Shown piece after piece: positions 45,276-54,587 of a stretch of DNA of 60,357 nt. Numbering within the stretch: the first letter of the stretch is position 1; each line of letters opens with the position of its first letter. The notes under the pieces were generated by a model. The model saw nothing but the letters and a program-made list of their open reading frames with translations, was not told the DNA's origin and ran no database searches. The position numbers were made by a program, and so were the translations under genes. Source of the stretch: Lachnospiraceae bacterium (lineage in GTDB: Bacteria > Bacillota > Clostridia > Lachnospirales > Lachnospiraceae). The stretch covers positions 1 to 60,357 of the forward strand of contig JAGAFR010000080.1 of NCBI GenBank assembly GCA_017612555.1, given 5' to 3'.

Positions 45276-45897
45276 CGGAATAATATTTGATGTGGACGGA
45301 ACGCTGTGGGATTCCACGAATGTTGTGGAAAGAGCGTGGAACAAGGCGATAGCAGATTCCGGTATCAGGAACGTATCGGTAACGGCAGCAGACCTTCGAT
45401 CGCTCTTCGGACTTCCCATGGATGATATCATCATGGCGATCATGCCTGATGAACCCGAGGATGTAAGACATCGTTTCAAGCCGCTGTGTTTTTCATACGA
45501 GCATGAATTTCTGGACCGCGAATCCGGTGATGTTTATCCGGGACTTGAGAACGCACTTAAGGCCCTGAGCCGGCATCACGAGCTTTTTATCGTCAGTAAT
45601 TGTCAGGCCGGATATATAGAACTGTTCTTTAAGAAAACAGGTTACGGAAAATACTTCAAGGATTATGTGTGCCCGGGAGATACGGGACTTTTGAAAGCCG
45701 ATAATATCAAATACATCACACAAAAGCACGGCCTTCAGGCACCTGTTTACGTAGGCGATACACATATGGATGAAGAGGCTTCAAGACAGGCAGGAGTGCG
45801 CTTTGTGTTTGCTGATTACGGTTTCGGACACAGCATTGATCCCGATTATACGATAGCTTCTCCGGAAGATCTTATAAGCGCGATCTCCTCTTTGTAA
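45262..45897 (+). CDS. HAD-family hydrolase, phosphoglycolate phosphatase-like
   Basis: This 211-residue protein has [10 protein letters not shown] (motif I with nucleophile Asp), [11 protein letters not shown] (motif II region), a downstream Lys, and [11 protein letters not shown] (motif IV). This is the layout of small phosphatases of the Gph/PgmB group; the substrate is unknown. The ATG at 45262 overlaps the helicase by 14 bases. Its 3' end overlaps nfo, on the other strand, by 52 bases. Confidence 0.85.
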   Translation: MRSVDGIIFDVDGTLWDSTNVVERAWNKAIADSGIRNVSVTAADLRSLFGLPMDDIIMAIMPDEPEDVRHRFKPLCFSYEHEFLDRESGDVYPGLENALKALSRHHELFIVSNCQAGYIELFFKKTGYGKYFKDYVCPGDTGLLKADNIKYITQKHGLQAPVYVGDTHMDEEASRQAGVRFVFADYGFGHSIDPDYTIASPEDLISAISSL

Positions 45898-46721
45898 GGC
45901 GGCTTGTCATCGCCGTTTTCATCAGTGATATACGGGGTCTCAAGTATCTTCGGAATACCGGCAAAATCAGGATGGAATACTATCTTTGCCAGCGCATCAA
46001 GTCCGATCATCCCTTCTCCGATGTTGGCATGTCTGTCCTTGTGGGAAGACAGACCGTTCTTCGAATCGTTGATATGAAAAACGCTGATCTTTTCTTTGCC
46101 GACTGTTTTGTCAAACCGTTCAAGAACGCCGTCAAGGTCATTTACTATATCGTAACCCGCATCAAATACGTGGCATGTATCAAAGCATACCGTGAGCTTG
46201 TCACGGCATTCGACTCCGTCGATTATCGCCGCTATCTCTTCGAACGTACAGCCGATCTCACTGCCTTTTCCGGCCATTGTTTCAAGAGCGATGCTGCATT
46301 TCATATCGGGAGTCAGTATCCCGTTCAGTCCCTCGATTATCTGCTTTATCGCATCGCCCCGGTCTGCACCGACAGCCGAGCCCGGATGGAGTATAAGAGT
46401 ATCGCTTCCCATGGCTATCGTCCGCTGCAATTCCACCGCAAGAAAATCCTTGGCAAGCTTATATATCTCGGGCTTTACAGTGTTGCCCAGATTGATTATA
46501 TACGGAGCATGGATCACGAACCTGTCGATGCCGTGCTCCTTCATGTATTCATGACCTTCTTCGATGCAAAGCTCCGAGATGTCCTTACGCTTTGTATTCT
46601 GAGGTGCGCCGGTATATACCATAAAGGTGTTTGCACCGTATGATACGGCCTCTTTAACGGAGCCGAGAAACATTTCCTTTCCGAACATTTTGCAGTGTGA
46701 GCCGAGCAGTATGTCTTGCAT
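45846..46721 (-). CDS. nfo: endonuclease IV
   Basis: This 291-residue AP endonuclease cuts DNA 5' of abasic sites. The metal-binding residues are in place: [49 protein letters not shown] and HANIGEG. The three-zinc TIM-barrel family and normal length make the call secure. A good AAAGGA site precedes the start. Its last 52 bases are antisense to the HAD gene, and no terminator is seen between the two. Confidence 0.97.
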   Translation of the reverse strand: MQDILLGSHCKMFGKEMFLGSVKEAVSYGANTFMVYTGAPQNTKRKDISELCIEEGHEYMKEHGIDRFVIHAPYIINLGNTVKPEIYKLAKDFLAVELQRTIAMGSDTLILHPGSAVGADRGDAIKQIIEGLNGILTPDMKCSIALETMAGKGSEIGCTFEEIAAIIDGVECRDKLTVCFDTCHVFDAGYDIVNDLDGVLERFDKTVGKEKISVFHINDSKNGLSSHKDRHANIGEGMIGLDALAKIVFHPDFAGIPKILETPYITDENGDDKPPYKEEIALIRSSGEAIV

Positions 46722-46757
46722 AAAAAAATCCTTTCATTCTTGGGAATAAGTTCGCTA

Positions 46758-46828
46758 AGAATAGAAAACCGAATACACATTTGCGAAAAAGGCAGTCTTT
46801 TTCGCAAACGGTATCGGTTTTCTATTCT
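46758..46828. repeat. long imperfect palindrome between nfo and the chemoreceptor
   Basis: The outer stem is 15 bp perfect (46758-46772 with 46814-46828), the inner stem 12 bp perfect (46780-46791 with 46797-46808), and the loop GCAGT. Internal loops of seven and five bases separate the stems. It stands between divergently transcribed genes and is followed by no T run on either side, so it is not an ordinary terminator. Confidence 0.8.
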
Positions 46829-46954
46829 ATATGAAGTCTTCAATTTGCGCAAGTATTTGGGCTTAAGTATGTCTGCCTATACCATATGTAGTTTTTTGTT
46901 GTTTTGTGACCTTTCAAAAGCCTCCAAACCCGCATAAAATCAGCACGGAAACGG

Positions 46955-46983
46955 TTGTTTTTTTTCACTCGTTCATGTATAAT
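46955..46983 (+). promoter_or_regulatory. chemoreceptor promoter
   Basis: TTGTTT (46955-46960), 17 bp, TATAAT (46978-46983), giving a leader of about 80 bases that includes two direct copies of TGTACAGAT (46986-46994 and 47017-47025, 31 bp apart). Confidence 0.55.
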
Positions 46984-47071
46984 TTTGTACAGATTTTCCT
47001 TGCATTTTTTGCGTCCTGTACAGATCGTTCACAAGGCAGAAAAGCAGGGTAAAGGAGGAAGGTTAAGGGTT

Positions 47072-48787
47072 ATGGCTAATATTTCAAACAACAGGAAAAA
47101 GGACGAGGATAAGGTCCCTTTTATCAAATCGATAACTGCGAAGATCATGCTTCTCGTTCTCGTGTGTGTTACCATCACGGTTGCTGTATGTACGCTGATA
47201 CTTGTGAAGAACGCAAAGAGTGAGATCACCGATATCAGCATGGAGTATATCGAGTATACGATCAAAGCGGAGAGGGATCTTCTCAACCGTAAGGCTCCCA
47301 CTGCAGTGAACGCCGAGTTTTACAAGAATGCTCTTGAGAATATCACCATAGAAGGTATAGACGGATCTTATGCGTATCTCGTTTCTTCTGACGGTATAAT
47401 GCTCTATCATCCTACCGCAGACAAGATCGGATCTCCCGTTGAGAACGAAGTCGTAAAGGGGCTTGTATCACAGCTTCAGAGCGGATCGGTTCCCGAAGAC
47501 GGAGTTACAAGATATTACTATAAGGGCTCGTATAAGTATGCGGGCTACGCTATCACCAACAAAAACCAGATACTTGTTATCAGCGCTGATGAGGATGATG
47601 TTCTCGCGCCGATGAACAGGATCAGGAATATCGGTATCATCGTATCGATAGTTATGCTTATCGTTTCGCTTGCAGGCGCATATGCGATGTCTGTTCTTAT
47701 CGTAAGACCCATCAAGCAGATCACGGAGATACTTGATAAGACAAGTAAGTTTGATTTCAGACATAATCCGAATTCTGCAAAGCTTGTAAAACGTCATGAC
47801 GAAAACGGTGTTATGGCAAGAGCCGTTTCCGGTATGCGTGCAAGTCTTCGCCGCATGGTTGCCAGCATAGACGATGCATCAACAAAGATCAATGTTAACG
47901 TCGATCAGCTTGAAGATGTTACAAATGTTGTTAATTCAATGTGTACCGACAACTCGGCTACGACCGAAGAACTGGCGGCAGGAATGCAGGAGACCACGGC
48001 TACGACCGAGAGCATTTATGCGAACATCGGTTATATGAAGACCGGAGCGGAGGATATTCAGGCACTTTCGGAGGCCGGAGACACGATGTCCAAAGAGGTT
48101 ATGGAAAGAGCTGCCGATCTTCGCGATAAGACGATCACCGCAACAGAGAGGACGAGGGAGAAATACGAGTCGGTCAAGATCAGATCCGATAAGGCGATCG
48201 ATGATTCCAAGGCTGTTGAGAAGATCAATGCTCTTACCGAAGCTATCATGGCGATATCTTCACAGACTTCGCTTCTTGCACTTAATGCTTCGATCGAAGC
48301 AGCAAGAGCCGGTGAAGCCGGACGCGGATTTGCGGTTGTCGCAACGGAGATCGGAAACCTTGCAAACCAGACGTCGACTACCGTTGCAGATATCAACAAT
48401 ATCGTCAACGAAGTCAATAATGCGGTTTCCAACATGTCAGGATGTCTTGCCGAGACGGGAGAGTTCCTTGAAGAGACAGTACTTGCGGATTATGCGGAGT
48501 TTGCCCGTGTAAGTGAACAGTACAACGATGATGCAGTCAAGTTCAAGGAGAGCATGAACGATGTCCATGAGTCCATAGTCAACCTTACGGATATGATCGC
48601 GAAGATCAGTGATGCGATCTCAGGTATCACATCAACAGTCGGTGAGTCCACCGTCGGAGTTACGGAGATCGCCGAGAAGACGACCGACATGGTATCAAGA
48701 ACGAGCGAAACGAGCGGTCTTGTCGAAGAGAGCAAGAACTGCGTAGTCCAGCTCCAGGATATCGTGGGTGAGTTTCAGATGGATTAA
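47072..48787 (+). CDS. methyl-accepting chemotaxis protein
   Basis: This 571-residue receptor has span 1 ([15 protein letters not shown]), an outer Cache-type sensor ([14 protein letters not shown]), span 2 ([16 protein letters not shown]), HAMP, and the long cytoplasmic coiled coil. The hairpin tip [19 protein letters not shown] is the signature that contacts CheA/CheW. The start at 47072 follows AAAGGAGGAAGG. No other chemotaxis gene is in the window, so it feeds a distant array. Confidence 0.95.
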   Translation: MANISNNRKKDEDKVPFIKSITAKIMLLVLVCVTITVAVCTLILVKNAKSEITDISMEYIEYTIKAERDLLNRKAPTAVNAEFYKNALENITIEGIDGSYAYLVSSDGIMLYHPTADKIGSPVENEVVKGLVSQLQSGSVPEDGVTRYYYKGSYKYAGYAITNKNQILVISADEDDVLAPMNRIRNIGIIVSIVMLIVSLAGAYAMSVLIVRPIKQITEILDKTSKFDFRHNPNSAKLVKRHDENGVMARAVSGMRASLRRMVASIDDASTKINVNVDQLEDVTNVVNSMCTDNSATTEELAAGMQETTATTESIYANIGYMKTGAEDIQALSEAGDTMSKEVMERAADLRDKTITATERTREKYESVKIRSDKAIDDSKAVEKINALTEAIMAISSQTSLLALNASIEAARAGEAGRGFAVVATEIGNLANQTSTTVADINNIVNEVNNAVSNMSGCLAETGEFLEETVLADYAEFARVSEQYNDDAVKFKESMNDVHESIVNLTDMIAKISDAISGITSTVGESTVGVTEIAEKTTDMVSRTSETSGLVEESKNCVVQLQDIVGEFQMD

Positions 48788-48857
48788 ATGCAGATGTTGG
48801 TTGTGAATGGGCGACACACCTTGTTTGTTTTCAGATGACTTTGAAAAGGAGGATAAT

Positions 48858-49361
48858 ATGTTCAGTGTAGGCGATACGGTTGTTTGCAGTAACGGTGTTT
48901 GTCGGGTTGAGAAGATCGGCCCTCTTGCCGGAATGGGCAAGTCTGTCGCCAACAAGAAATATTATACTCTGCGTCCCTGTTTTGATGCGGCGGCAACTAT
49001 CTATGTTCCAGTCGAAGGAGACGATGAGGCGCTCAGGTTTGCACTTGGCAAGGAAGAAGTCAGAAAGCTCATGAACGAGATAGAAGATCTTGATCAGATC
49101 AATATTTCGGATGAGAAAAAGCGTGAGCTTGAATACAAGAATGCGGTCAATTCCAAAGATCCGAGAAAGCTCATCCGCATAATCAAGACAATGTATTTCA
49201 GAAGAAAAGCCAGGATCGAGAGCGGTAAGAAATCCACCGCGATAGATGAACGGTACTTCAGGATAGCCGAGAACCGGTTGTATGAGGAGATGGCACTGGC
49301 GCTGGAGATAGACCGGGATGAAGTAAAAGACTATATACGAAGCTACATAGAGAAGAAATAA
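48858..49361 (+). CDS. CarD/CdnL family transcriptional regulator
   Basis: This 167-residue protein has an N-terminal RNA-polymerase-interaction Tudor-like domain (FSVGDTVVCSNGVCRVEKI, the usual opening) and a helical C-terminal DNA-contact domain with RLYEEMALAL near the end. CarD proteins stabilise open complexes at many promoters. The ATG at 48858 has AAAGGAGG; an upstream in-frame ATG does not. A terminator follows. Confidence 0.9.
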   Translation: MFSVGDTVVCSNGVCRVEKIGPLAGMGKSVANKKYYTLRPCFDAAATIYVPVEGDDEALRFALGKEEVRKLMNEIEDLDQINISDEKKRELEYKNAVNSKDPRKLIRIIKTMYFRRKARIESGKKSTAIDERYFRIAENRLYEEMALALEIDRDEVKDYIRSYIEKK

Positions 49362-49365
49362 CATC

Positions 49366-49395
49366 AAAGGAGATGTGTCAGCGCATCTCCTTTTT
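49366..49395 (+). terminator. Rho-independent terminator after carD-like gene
   Basis: AAAGGAGATG (49366-49375) pairs with CATCTCCTTT (49384-49393), with two more pairs inside and a TCAG loop, followed by T. It begins right after the CarD gene and overlaps the -35 region of the next gene. Confidence 0.85.
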
Positions 49396-49401
49396 ATATG
49401 T

Positions 49402-49407
49402 TATAAT
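49402..49407 (+). promoter_or_regulatory. -10 box of the SGNH gene, predicted near-leaderless
   Basis: TATAAT sits seven bases before a start at 49414-49415, two or three bases upstream of the ATG at 49417. No -35 box is clear, because that region is taken up by the terminator, and there is no Shine-Dalgarno sequence. Confidence 0.4.
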
Positions 49408-49416
49408 ATGTAGCAT

Positions 49417-50481
49417 ATGAAGAAGACTTTTATCACGTATTTAGCATTCATACTGGCCATGTCGGTTTTTATCACCTTAAGGGTGAAGGCTGGCAGGGTC
49501 CTTGCTGCGGATACAGACCCCAAACCGGTATCCGAAAACCTGACCGATACATTTGAGGTTAATGCACCGGAAGAAGAGGCCGAAGAAGAGCCGGAAGAGC
49601 CCGATGAAGACGATCATCTCTGGCATGGTGATACCGATCCCAAATCAGAGTTCAGCGGACTCATACCGAGGATAGTATGCTGGGGAGATTCGCTTACCGT
49701 ATCTCTTGATGAAAAGAGTGCCTTTCCCGATATACTTAGAAGTCTGTCGGGATGCGAGGTCATAAATTACGGCGTTGAAGCCGAGAATACATCCATGATC
49801 GCGATGCGCGAGGGCGGACTTCGCGTTAATGTCAAGGCTACGGTCATTCCTGCAGATGTAACTCTCATCCCGATCTTTCTTCGTACCGAGAACAACGGAC
49901 ATGTACATTTTCTCGACAACGGTGACGGAGGAGTGAATCCCTGCGAGATCGGTGGGATCGAAGGGGAGCTTGAGAAGCTTAACGGATCGTATTATTTCAA
50001 ACGATCAAGTAAAGGTGAGAGGACGGCGATCGAAGAAGGAACGCAGTTCATGACCCATGCCATGCTGGATGCCGATCCGGAAGATGTACTCGTTATCTTT
50101 GCCGGAACAAACGACCTTCCCACCGCATCGAGCGTGCGTAACATAATAGATCTTGAGCGGAGCATGCTGGAAGCTGCGGGGAGCAGTAAATACATAATCG
50201 TCGGACTTACATACGCGGGCGGTATCCCGGAGATAGATGAGGTCAATGCGGCCCTTGAAAAAGAATTCGGCGACCATTTTGTAGATATCAGAAAGTACAT
50301 GTTAAAGTACGGACTTAGTGACAGCGGCATCACTCCTACACAGGAAGATATTGCCGATATTGAAAAAGGAGAGATACCTTCTTCGCTTCGAATGGACTAT
50401 GTTCACGGCAACAAGCATTATCACAGGCTGCTTGGAGAACAGGTCTACAGAAGGATGAAGTATCTGGGGTATATTCCATGA
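49417..50481 (+). CDS. exported SGNH/GDSL hydrolase
   Basis: This 354-residue protein has a signal-anchor-like N-terminus and an acidic linker, then an SGNH hydrolase domain: WGDSLT with S92 (block I), FAGTND (block III) and DYVHGNKHYH (block V with the Asp-His pair). It is probably an esterase or deacylase of cell-surface glycans. There is no ribosome binding site. It overlaps the PfkB gene by four bases although their functions look unrelated. Confidence 0.82.
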   Translation: MKKTFITYLAFILAMSVFITLRVKAGRVLAADTDPKPVSENLTDTFEVNAPEEEAEEEPEEPDEDDHLWHGDTDPKSEFSGLIPRIVCWGDSLTVSLDEKSAFPDILRSLSGCEVINYGVEAENTSMIAMREGGLRVNVKATVIPADVTLIPIFLRTENNGHVHFLDNGDGGVNPCEIGGIEGELEKLNGSYYFKRSSKGERTAIEEGTQFMTHAMLDADPEDVLVIFAGTNDLPTASSVRNIIDLERSMLEAAGSSKYIIVGLTYAGGIPEIDEVNAALEKEFGDHFVDIRKYMLKYGLSDSGITPTQEDIADIEKGEIPSSLRMDYVHGNKHYHRLLGEQVYRRMKYLGYIP

Positions 50482-51389
50482 TCTATACACTTACTTACAA
50501 TCCATCGATCGATTATCTGGTCACTCTTGACCGCCTTGACATAGGCGGTCTTAACCGTATGCGAAAAGGTACATATCTGTACGGAGGAAAAGGCGTTAAT
50601 GTTTCTCAGGTCCTGAAGGAACTTGGGATAGACAATACGGCACTGGGATTTGTTGCGGGATTTACCGGCAGAGAGATTGAAGAAGGGCTGCAGAAGCTTG
50701 GGATCCGTACGGATTTTGTCCGGCTTCCGGAAGGACATTCAAGGATCAATATCAAGTTCCATGGGATAGAAGAGACGGAAGTCAACGCTCCGGGACCGTT
50801 TGTTGATGCGGTCAGCATGCGGGCGCTTCGGGATAAGATTTCGATGATAGGAAGCGATGATATACTGGTGCTCGCCGGGTCGGCTACATCCAATATGGAG
50901 AGCGATACCTTTTCCGGATTCATTTCCGAGCTTCCGAACAGAGATACGAAAGTGATACTTGATACAACGGGAGGAGAACTTATCGGTGCGCTCTGTTATC
51001 ATCCTTTTTTGATCAAGCCGAACATAAACGAACTGTCGGAACTGTTCCATGAACGGTTTGATCCGTCAGACATAAACGGTATAGTAAGAGCCGCCAATCA
51101 GTTGCAGGATAAAGGCGCCAGAAATGTTCTTACTTCAATGGGACAGGACGGTGCGGTACTCATTACCGAAGACGGTAAAGTATACAAAAGACCGGCGCCT
51201 TCGGGCGTGGTCGTAAATACTGTCGGTTCCGGAGATTCAATGGTTGCCGGTTTCCTTGCGGGCTACCTTGAAAACGGAGATATGGAAGATGCACTTTGTC
51301 TTGGAGTATGCGCGGGATCTGCCAGCGCATTTAACGAAGGATTTGCAAAAGGGGACGAGATAATGGCCTTATACAGGTTGACACGATAA
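50478..51389 (+). CDS. fruK: PfkB-family kinase, 1-phosphofructokinase-like
   Basis: This 303-residue sugar kinase of the ribokinase fold opens with TLTYNPSIDYLV and GGKGVNVSQVLKELG, the pattern of fructose-1-phosphate and tagatose-6-phosphate kinases. The catalytic base lies in NTVGSGDSMVAGFLAG. The usual fruR or fruA PTS neighbours are absent, so the substrate is inferred from sequence alone. It is coupled to the SGNH gene by the ATGA overlap and converges on lepB with two bases between. Confidence 0.8.
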   Translation: MIYTLTYNPSIDYLVTLDRLDIGGLNRMRKGTYLYGGKGVNVSQVLKELGIDNTALGFVAGFTGREIEEGLQKLGIRTDFVRLPEGHSRINIKFHGIEETEVNAPGPFVDAVSMRALRDKISMIGSDDILVLAGSATSNMESDTFSGFISELPNRDTKVILDTTGGELIGALCYHPFLIKPNINELSELFHERFDPSDINGIVRAANQLQDKGARNVLTSMGQDGAVLITEDGKVYKRPAPSGVVVNTVGSGDSMVAGFLAGYLENGDMEDALCLGVCAGSASAFNEGFAKGDEIMALYRLTR

Positions 51390-51391
51390 CT

Positions 51392-51922
51392 TCACTCCAC
51401 ACGTGAAAACTTCGGGAAATATCTTACCCATGCTTTTCCGAGGATCTTATCTTTATATACATAAGGCTGATTCCAGTATCTGGAATCCATCGAATTATTC
51501 CTGTTATCCCCCATCATGAAATACGCGCCTTCCGGAACTTTGTAAGGGCCAAAATCACCTAAAGGCGTAGTCGCTATATAGGCGGACTCATCAAGAGGGA
51601 CGGTGGAATCGTCTATATAAACTCGGCCGTCTTTTATTGTTACGGTCTCTCCGGGAAGTCCTATCACACGCTTGATAAAGTATTCATTCTCGTTATCCGG
51701 GTACATGAATATGACGATATCCCCACGAACGGGAGAATCGTTTATATATGCAAGACGGTTTCCGATAAGCCTGTCTCCGGTCATTATCGTCGGCTCCATT
51801 GAAGCAGACGGGATCTTGGCATTTACGATGATGAATTTGTCAAGACCGAGCGCGAGCAGCGCAGATATCGCGATGACGATTATCCATTCTATCAGTTCAC
51901 GTTTAACAGACGTTTGTTCCAT
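51392..51922 (-). CDS. lepB: signal peptidase I
   Basis: This 176-residue membrane protease has one N-terminal span and the catalytic pair S41 (IPSASMEPT) and K84 (YFIKRVIGLPGE). The GDNRNNSMDSR box follows. It removes signal peptides from exported proteins. The ATG at 51922 has a GAGAG stretch; an in-frame start 57 bases upstream would add a hydrophilic extension without a site. Confidence 0.95.
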   Translation of the reverse strand: MEQTSVKRELIEWIIVIAISALLALGLDKFIIVNAKIPSASMEPTIMTGDRLIGNRLAYINDSPVRGDIVIFMYPDNENEYFIKRVIGLPGETVTIKDGRVYIDDSTVPLDESAYIATTPLGDFGPYKVPEGAYFMMGDNRNNSMDSRYWNQPYVYKDKILGKAWVRYFPKFSRVE

Positions 51923-51971
51923 GTTTTCTCTCTTATCCCTGTCCGACGCCGGATGTCTCGGCGGTAATGAT

Positions 51972-52001
51972 TGCAACATCGTTAGTGATTATAATATAAT
52001 A
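51972..52001 (+). promoter_or_regulatory. MBOAT gene promoter
   Basis: TTGCAA (51972-51977), 18 bp, TATAAT (51996-52001). The upstream TATAAT copy (51991-51996) is too close to this -35. The leader is about 26 bases with AGGAAG. Confidence 0.5.
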
Positions 52002-52033
52002 GCTTATCCGATACAAGCAGGAAGTGTGTATAA

Positions 52034-53485
52034 ATGCAGTTTAACTCTATTCCTGTTATCATAATATTTCCGGTCGCCTTGATACTGTATTACCTGATCC
52101 CGAAAAGGTTCAGGTATATATGGCTTCTTGTATGCAGTTATTCTTTTTATTGGCTCAGCAGCGGATCGTTTGCGCTGCTTCTTGCTGCCACGACACTTGT
52201 AACATATGTTACGGGACTGGCGCTGGACTCTTTTGATGATCCCAAAGTGCGAAGAACCATCACAGCGGTATCGGTCGTCCTTCATTTTCTTCCGCTGTTC
52301 ATATTTAAATATCTTGACTTTACCCTGGATCTTTGCGGGAGCGGTCTTCGGTTCAACCTTATGATACCTCTCGGGATCTCTTTTTATACTTTTCAGGCGG
52401 TCTCTTATATCACAGACGTATACAGACATGATACGGAGTGTGAAAAGAACGTGTTAAAGCTGGCCCTGTATTTATCTTTCTTCCTAAGTATCGTTTCGGG
52501 ACCGATAAACAGAGCCGGCGATATGATCGGACAGTTTGCGGATACGCACCTTTCCTATGAGAATTTAAAGCGCGGCATGCAGAAGATGCTGTGGGGGTAT
52601 TTCCTTAAGCTCGCAATAGCGGGAAGACTTGCAATAATAGTCGATAATGTTTACGGTGATACCGGATCGTATTCCGGATTGGCGGTAGCGTTTACGGCAC
52701 TGGCATATATGTTCATGCTCTACTGTGACTTTGAAGGTTATTCACAGATAGCGATCGGAAGCGCCTGCATGCTCGGGATCACGATGAAGGAAAACTTCAG
52801 GCAGCCTTTTTATTCCGTCAGTATGTCGGAGATGTGGAGACGATGGCATGTATCGCTGTCCACCTGGTTTCGGGATTATCTTTACATACCTCTCGGCGGC
52901 AGCAGGCGCGGACTTGCAAGAAAGTATCTTAACCTGTTCATAGTTCTGTTCGTAAGCGGGATCTGGCACGGAGCAAACCTGACCTTCTTTATATGGGGAG
53001 CACTGAACGGTTTTTATATCATAGTCGGACAGCTTCTGATCCCGTACAGGGACAGGCTTGCACAGCATATGAAGGACGGTTTCTGTAAGACCGATAAAGA
53101 AAAGAATGTGTTTGATACGGTAAGGACAGTGCTTCAAAGGACAGGTGTGTACATTCTGTTTTCGTATGTTTTCATATTCTTTGCCAATGACAGCGTGACC
53201 TCTTCTTATCTTGCGATAAAGCGGATCCTTACCGACTTTTCGCTTTCGGATATACCGGATCTTGCCGGACTGGGGCTCGGAAAGATCAATCTGTTGTTTA
53301 CGCTTATCATGACCGTATTTGTATTTGTTGCCGATAAGGAAGCAAACAGAAGGTCATGCGATACTCCCGCGCTTATTAAGAACATACCGACACCCGTCAG
53401 GTGGGTGATATACTATGCACTGATTACGGCGATACTGTTTTCGGCAAACCTTACCGGTCAGGAGTTCATATACTCAAAAATGTAA
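52034..53485 (+). CDS. MBOAT-family membrane O-acyltransferase
   Basis: This 483-residue polytopic acyltransferase resembles DltB, AlgI and PatA. The SGIWHGANLTFFIWGALNG segment holds the family active-site His. It passes acyl groups through the membrane to an extracellular partner that attaches them to a surface polymer. The next gene, overlapping by one base, encodes an SGNH-type protein, the usual partner. The polymer modified is not known. Confidence 0.93.
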   Translation: MQFNSIPVIIIFPVALILYYLIPKRFRYIWLLVCSYSFYWLSSGSFALLLAATTLVTYVTGLALDSFDDPKVRRTITAVSVVLHFLPLFIFKYLDFTLDLCGSGLRFNLMIPLGISFYTFQAVSYITDVYRHDTECEKNVLKLALYLSFFLSIVSGPINRAGDMIGQFADTHLSYENLKRGMQKMLWGYFLKLAIAGRLAIIVDNVYGDTGSYSGLAVAFTALAYMFMLYCDFEGYSQIAIGSACMLGITMKENFRQPFYSVSMSEMWRRWHVSLSTWFRDYLYIPLGGSRRGLARKYLNLFIVLFVSGIWHGANLTFFIWGALNGFYIIVGQLLIPYRDRLAQHMKDGFCKTDKEKNVFDTVRTVLQRTGVYILFSYVFIFFANDSVTSSYLAIKRILTDFSLSDIPDLAGLGLGKINLLFTLIMTVFVFVADKEANRRSCDTPALIKNIPTPVRWVIYYALITAILFSANLTGQEFIYSKM

Positions 53486-54462
53486 TGAAAGTGAAAGCAT
53501 TGAAATTTGCTGCAAAATGCATACTTGCCACTGTCCCGGCAATAGCTCTTATTGCCTTTACTTTACTGTGCCCGTTTTGCTACATGGATGAGGAGTATCC
53601 TGCGTGGCGGCATGCGAAAGAGACGTCCCGGGGAGATCTGTATGACGGAGCGGATTTTGATACGGTGATACTCGGGGATTCGGGAGCAATGAGTTCGATA
53701 AAACCGGAACTTGTTGGTAAGGGATGTGTCAATCTGGCGATTGGCGGGGCTACATCCATTGAGATGTATTATCTTTTCTCCGAATACTTAAAATGTCATG
53801 ACAGGCCGGAAGCGGTCGTTATCATGTTTGCGCCTTTTCATTACTGGCACATAGATAATTACGAAAAAAGAACAGTATATTTCAAGGCGATACCTGTCGG
53901 TGATCTGCCGGAGCTTTATGAAAATGCAAAGCTGTGCGGTGCATCATCGGTAAGGTATGACGGATTTGTATCGGGAGAGATATCGGCAAGGATGGGGCTT
54001 CCCGGCAAGTACCTTCCTGCCATTACGGCTGCAAGGTTTACGGGCAGATACAACGATAATGTGAGATACTTTGAAGATATCGTAAGCTCGAGAGGATACG
54101 GCGGTTTCGGGAATCTTAAGGAGTGTCATGATCCGTCTTACGAGACGTCGTACGAAGACATGGTCATAGACGGGGATGCAAAGCTTATCGCATTATATCT
54201 GCAAAAGCTGTTGAAGCTGTGTGATGATAACGATATCCGCGTGCGGCTCATTCAGCCCGCGGTAAATACGGAAACGTACGAAGGCCTTAATGAACACTAT
54301 TATGCTGCGTATCGTAACTATATAAAACAGGCGGCATCCGTATGTGCGGATATCGAATATGAGGATAAGCTCCGTGTTTATGACGGGAAGTTCTTTGCCG
54401 ACCCGTCGCATCTTAACGAAGAAGGTGCGGATAAGTTCACAAAAGAGGTTTTCGGACCGTAA
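53485..54462 (+). CDS. SGNH-type partner of the MBOAT acyltransferase
   Basis: This 325-residue protein has one N-terminal span, then an outer domain with VILGDSGAMSS (S66, block I) and FADPSHLNEEGADKF (Asp-His pair near the end). The layout resembles DltD/AlgX/PatB-like transfer proteins. The ATG at 53485 overlaps the MBOAT stop (TAATG), showing direct coupling. The acceptor polymer is unknown. Confidence 0.85.
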   Translation: MKVKALKFAAKCILATVPAIALIAFTLLCPFCYMDEEYPAWRHAKETSRGDLYDGADFDTVILGDSGAMSSIKPELVGKGCVNLAIGGATSIEMYYLFSEYLKCHDRPEAVVIMFAPFHYWHIDNYEKRTVYFKAIPVGDLPELYENAKLCGASSVRYDGFVSGEISARMGLPGKYLPAITAARFTGRYNDNVRYFEDIVSSRGYGGFGNLKECHDPSYETSYEDMVIDGDAKLIALYLQKLLKLCDDNDIRVRLIQPAVNTETYEGLNEHYYAAYRNYIKQAASVCADIEYEDKLRVYDGKFFADPSHLNEEGADKFTKEVFGP

Positions 54463-54480
54463 ATTTTGTGCAAAAATACA

Positions 54481-54509
54481 ATGACAACCACATTATGTTG
54501 TGGTATAAT
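54481..54509 (+). promoter_or_regulatory. DUF3048 promoter with NrdR-like dyad in the spacer
   Basis: ATGACA (54481-54486), 17 bp, TATAAT (54504-54509). The spacer is almost entirely a dyad, ACCACA (54487-54492) with TGTGGT (54499-54504). The 14-mer CACATTATGTTGTG (54489-54502) differs at two positions from a NrdR box upstream of nrdD. A partial box lies exactly 32 bp upstream, at 54457-54470. Confidence 0.55.
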
Positions 54510-54587
54510 CTTTCGAGAATTGGTGATATAATGTCAAGGCTTATAAGAGAAATACTGAGAAGTCAGAAGTTTTAGGAGGTTTTTGGA

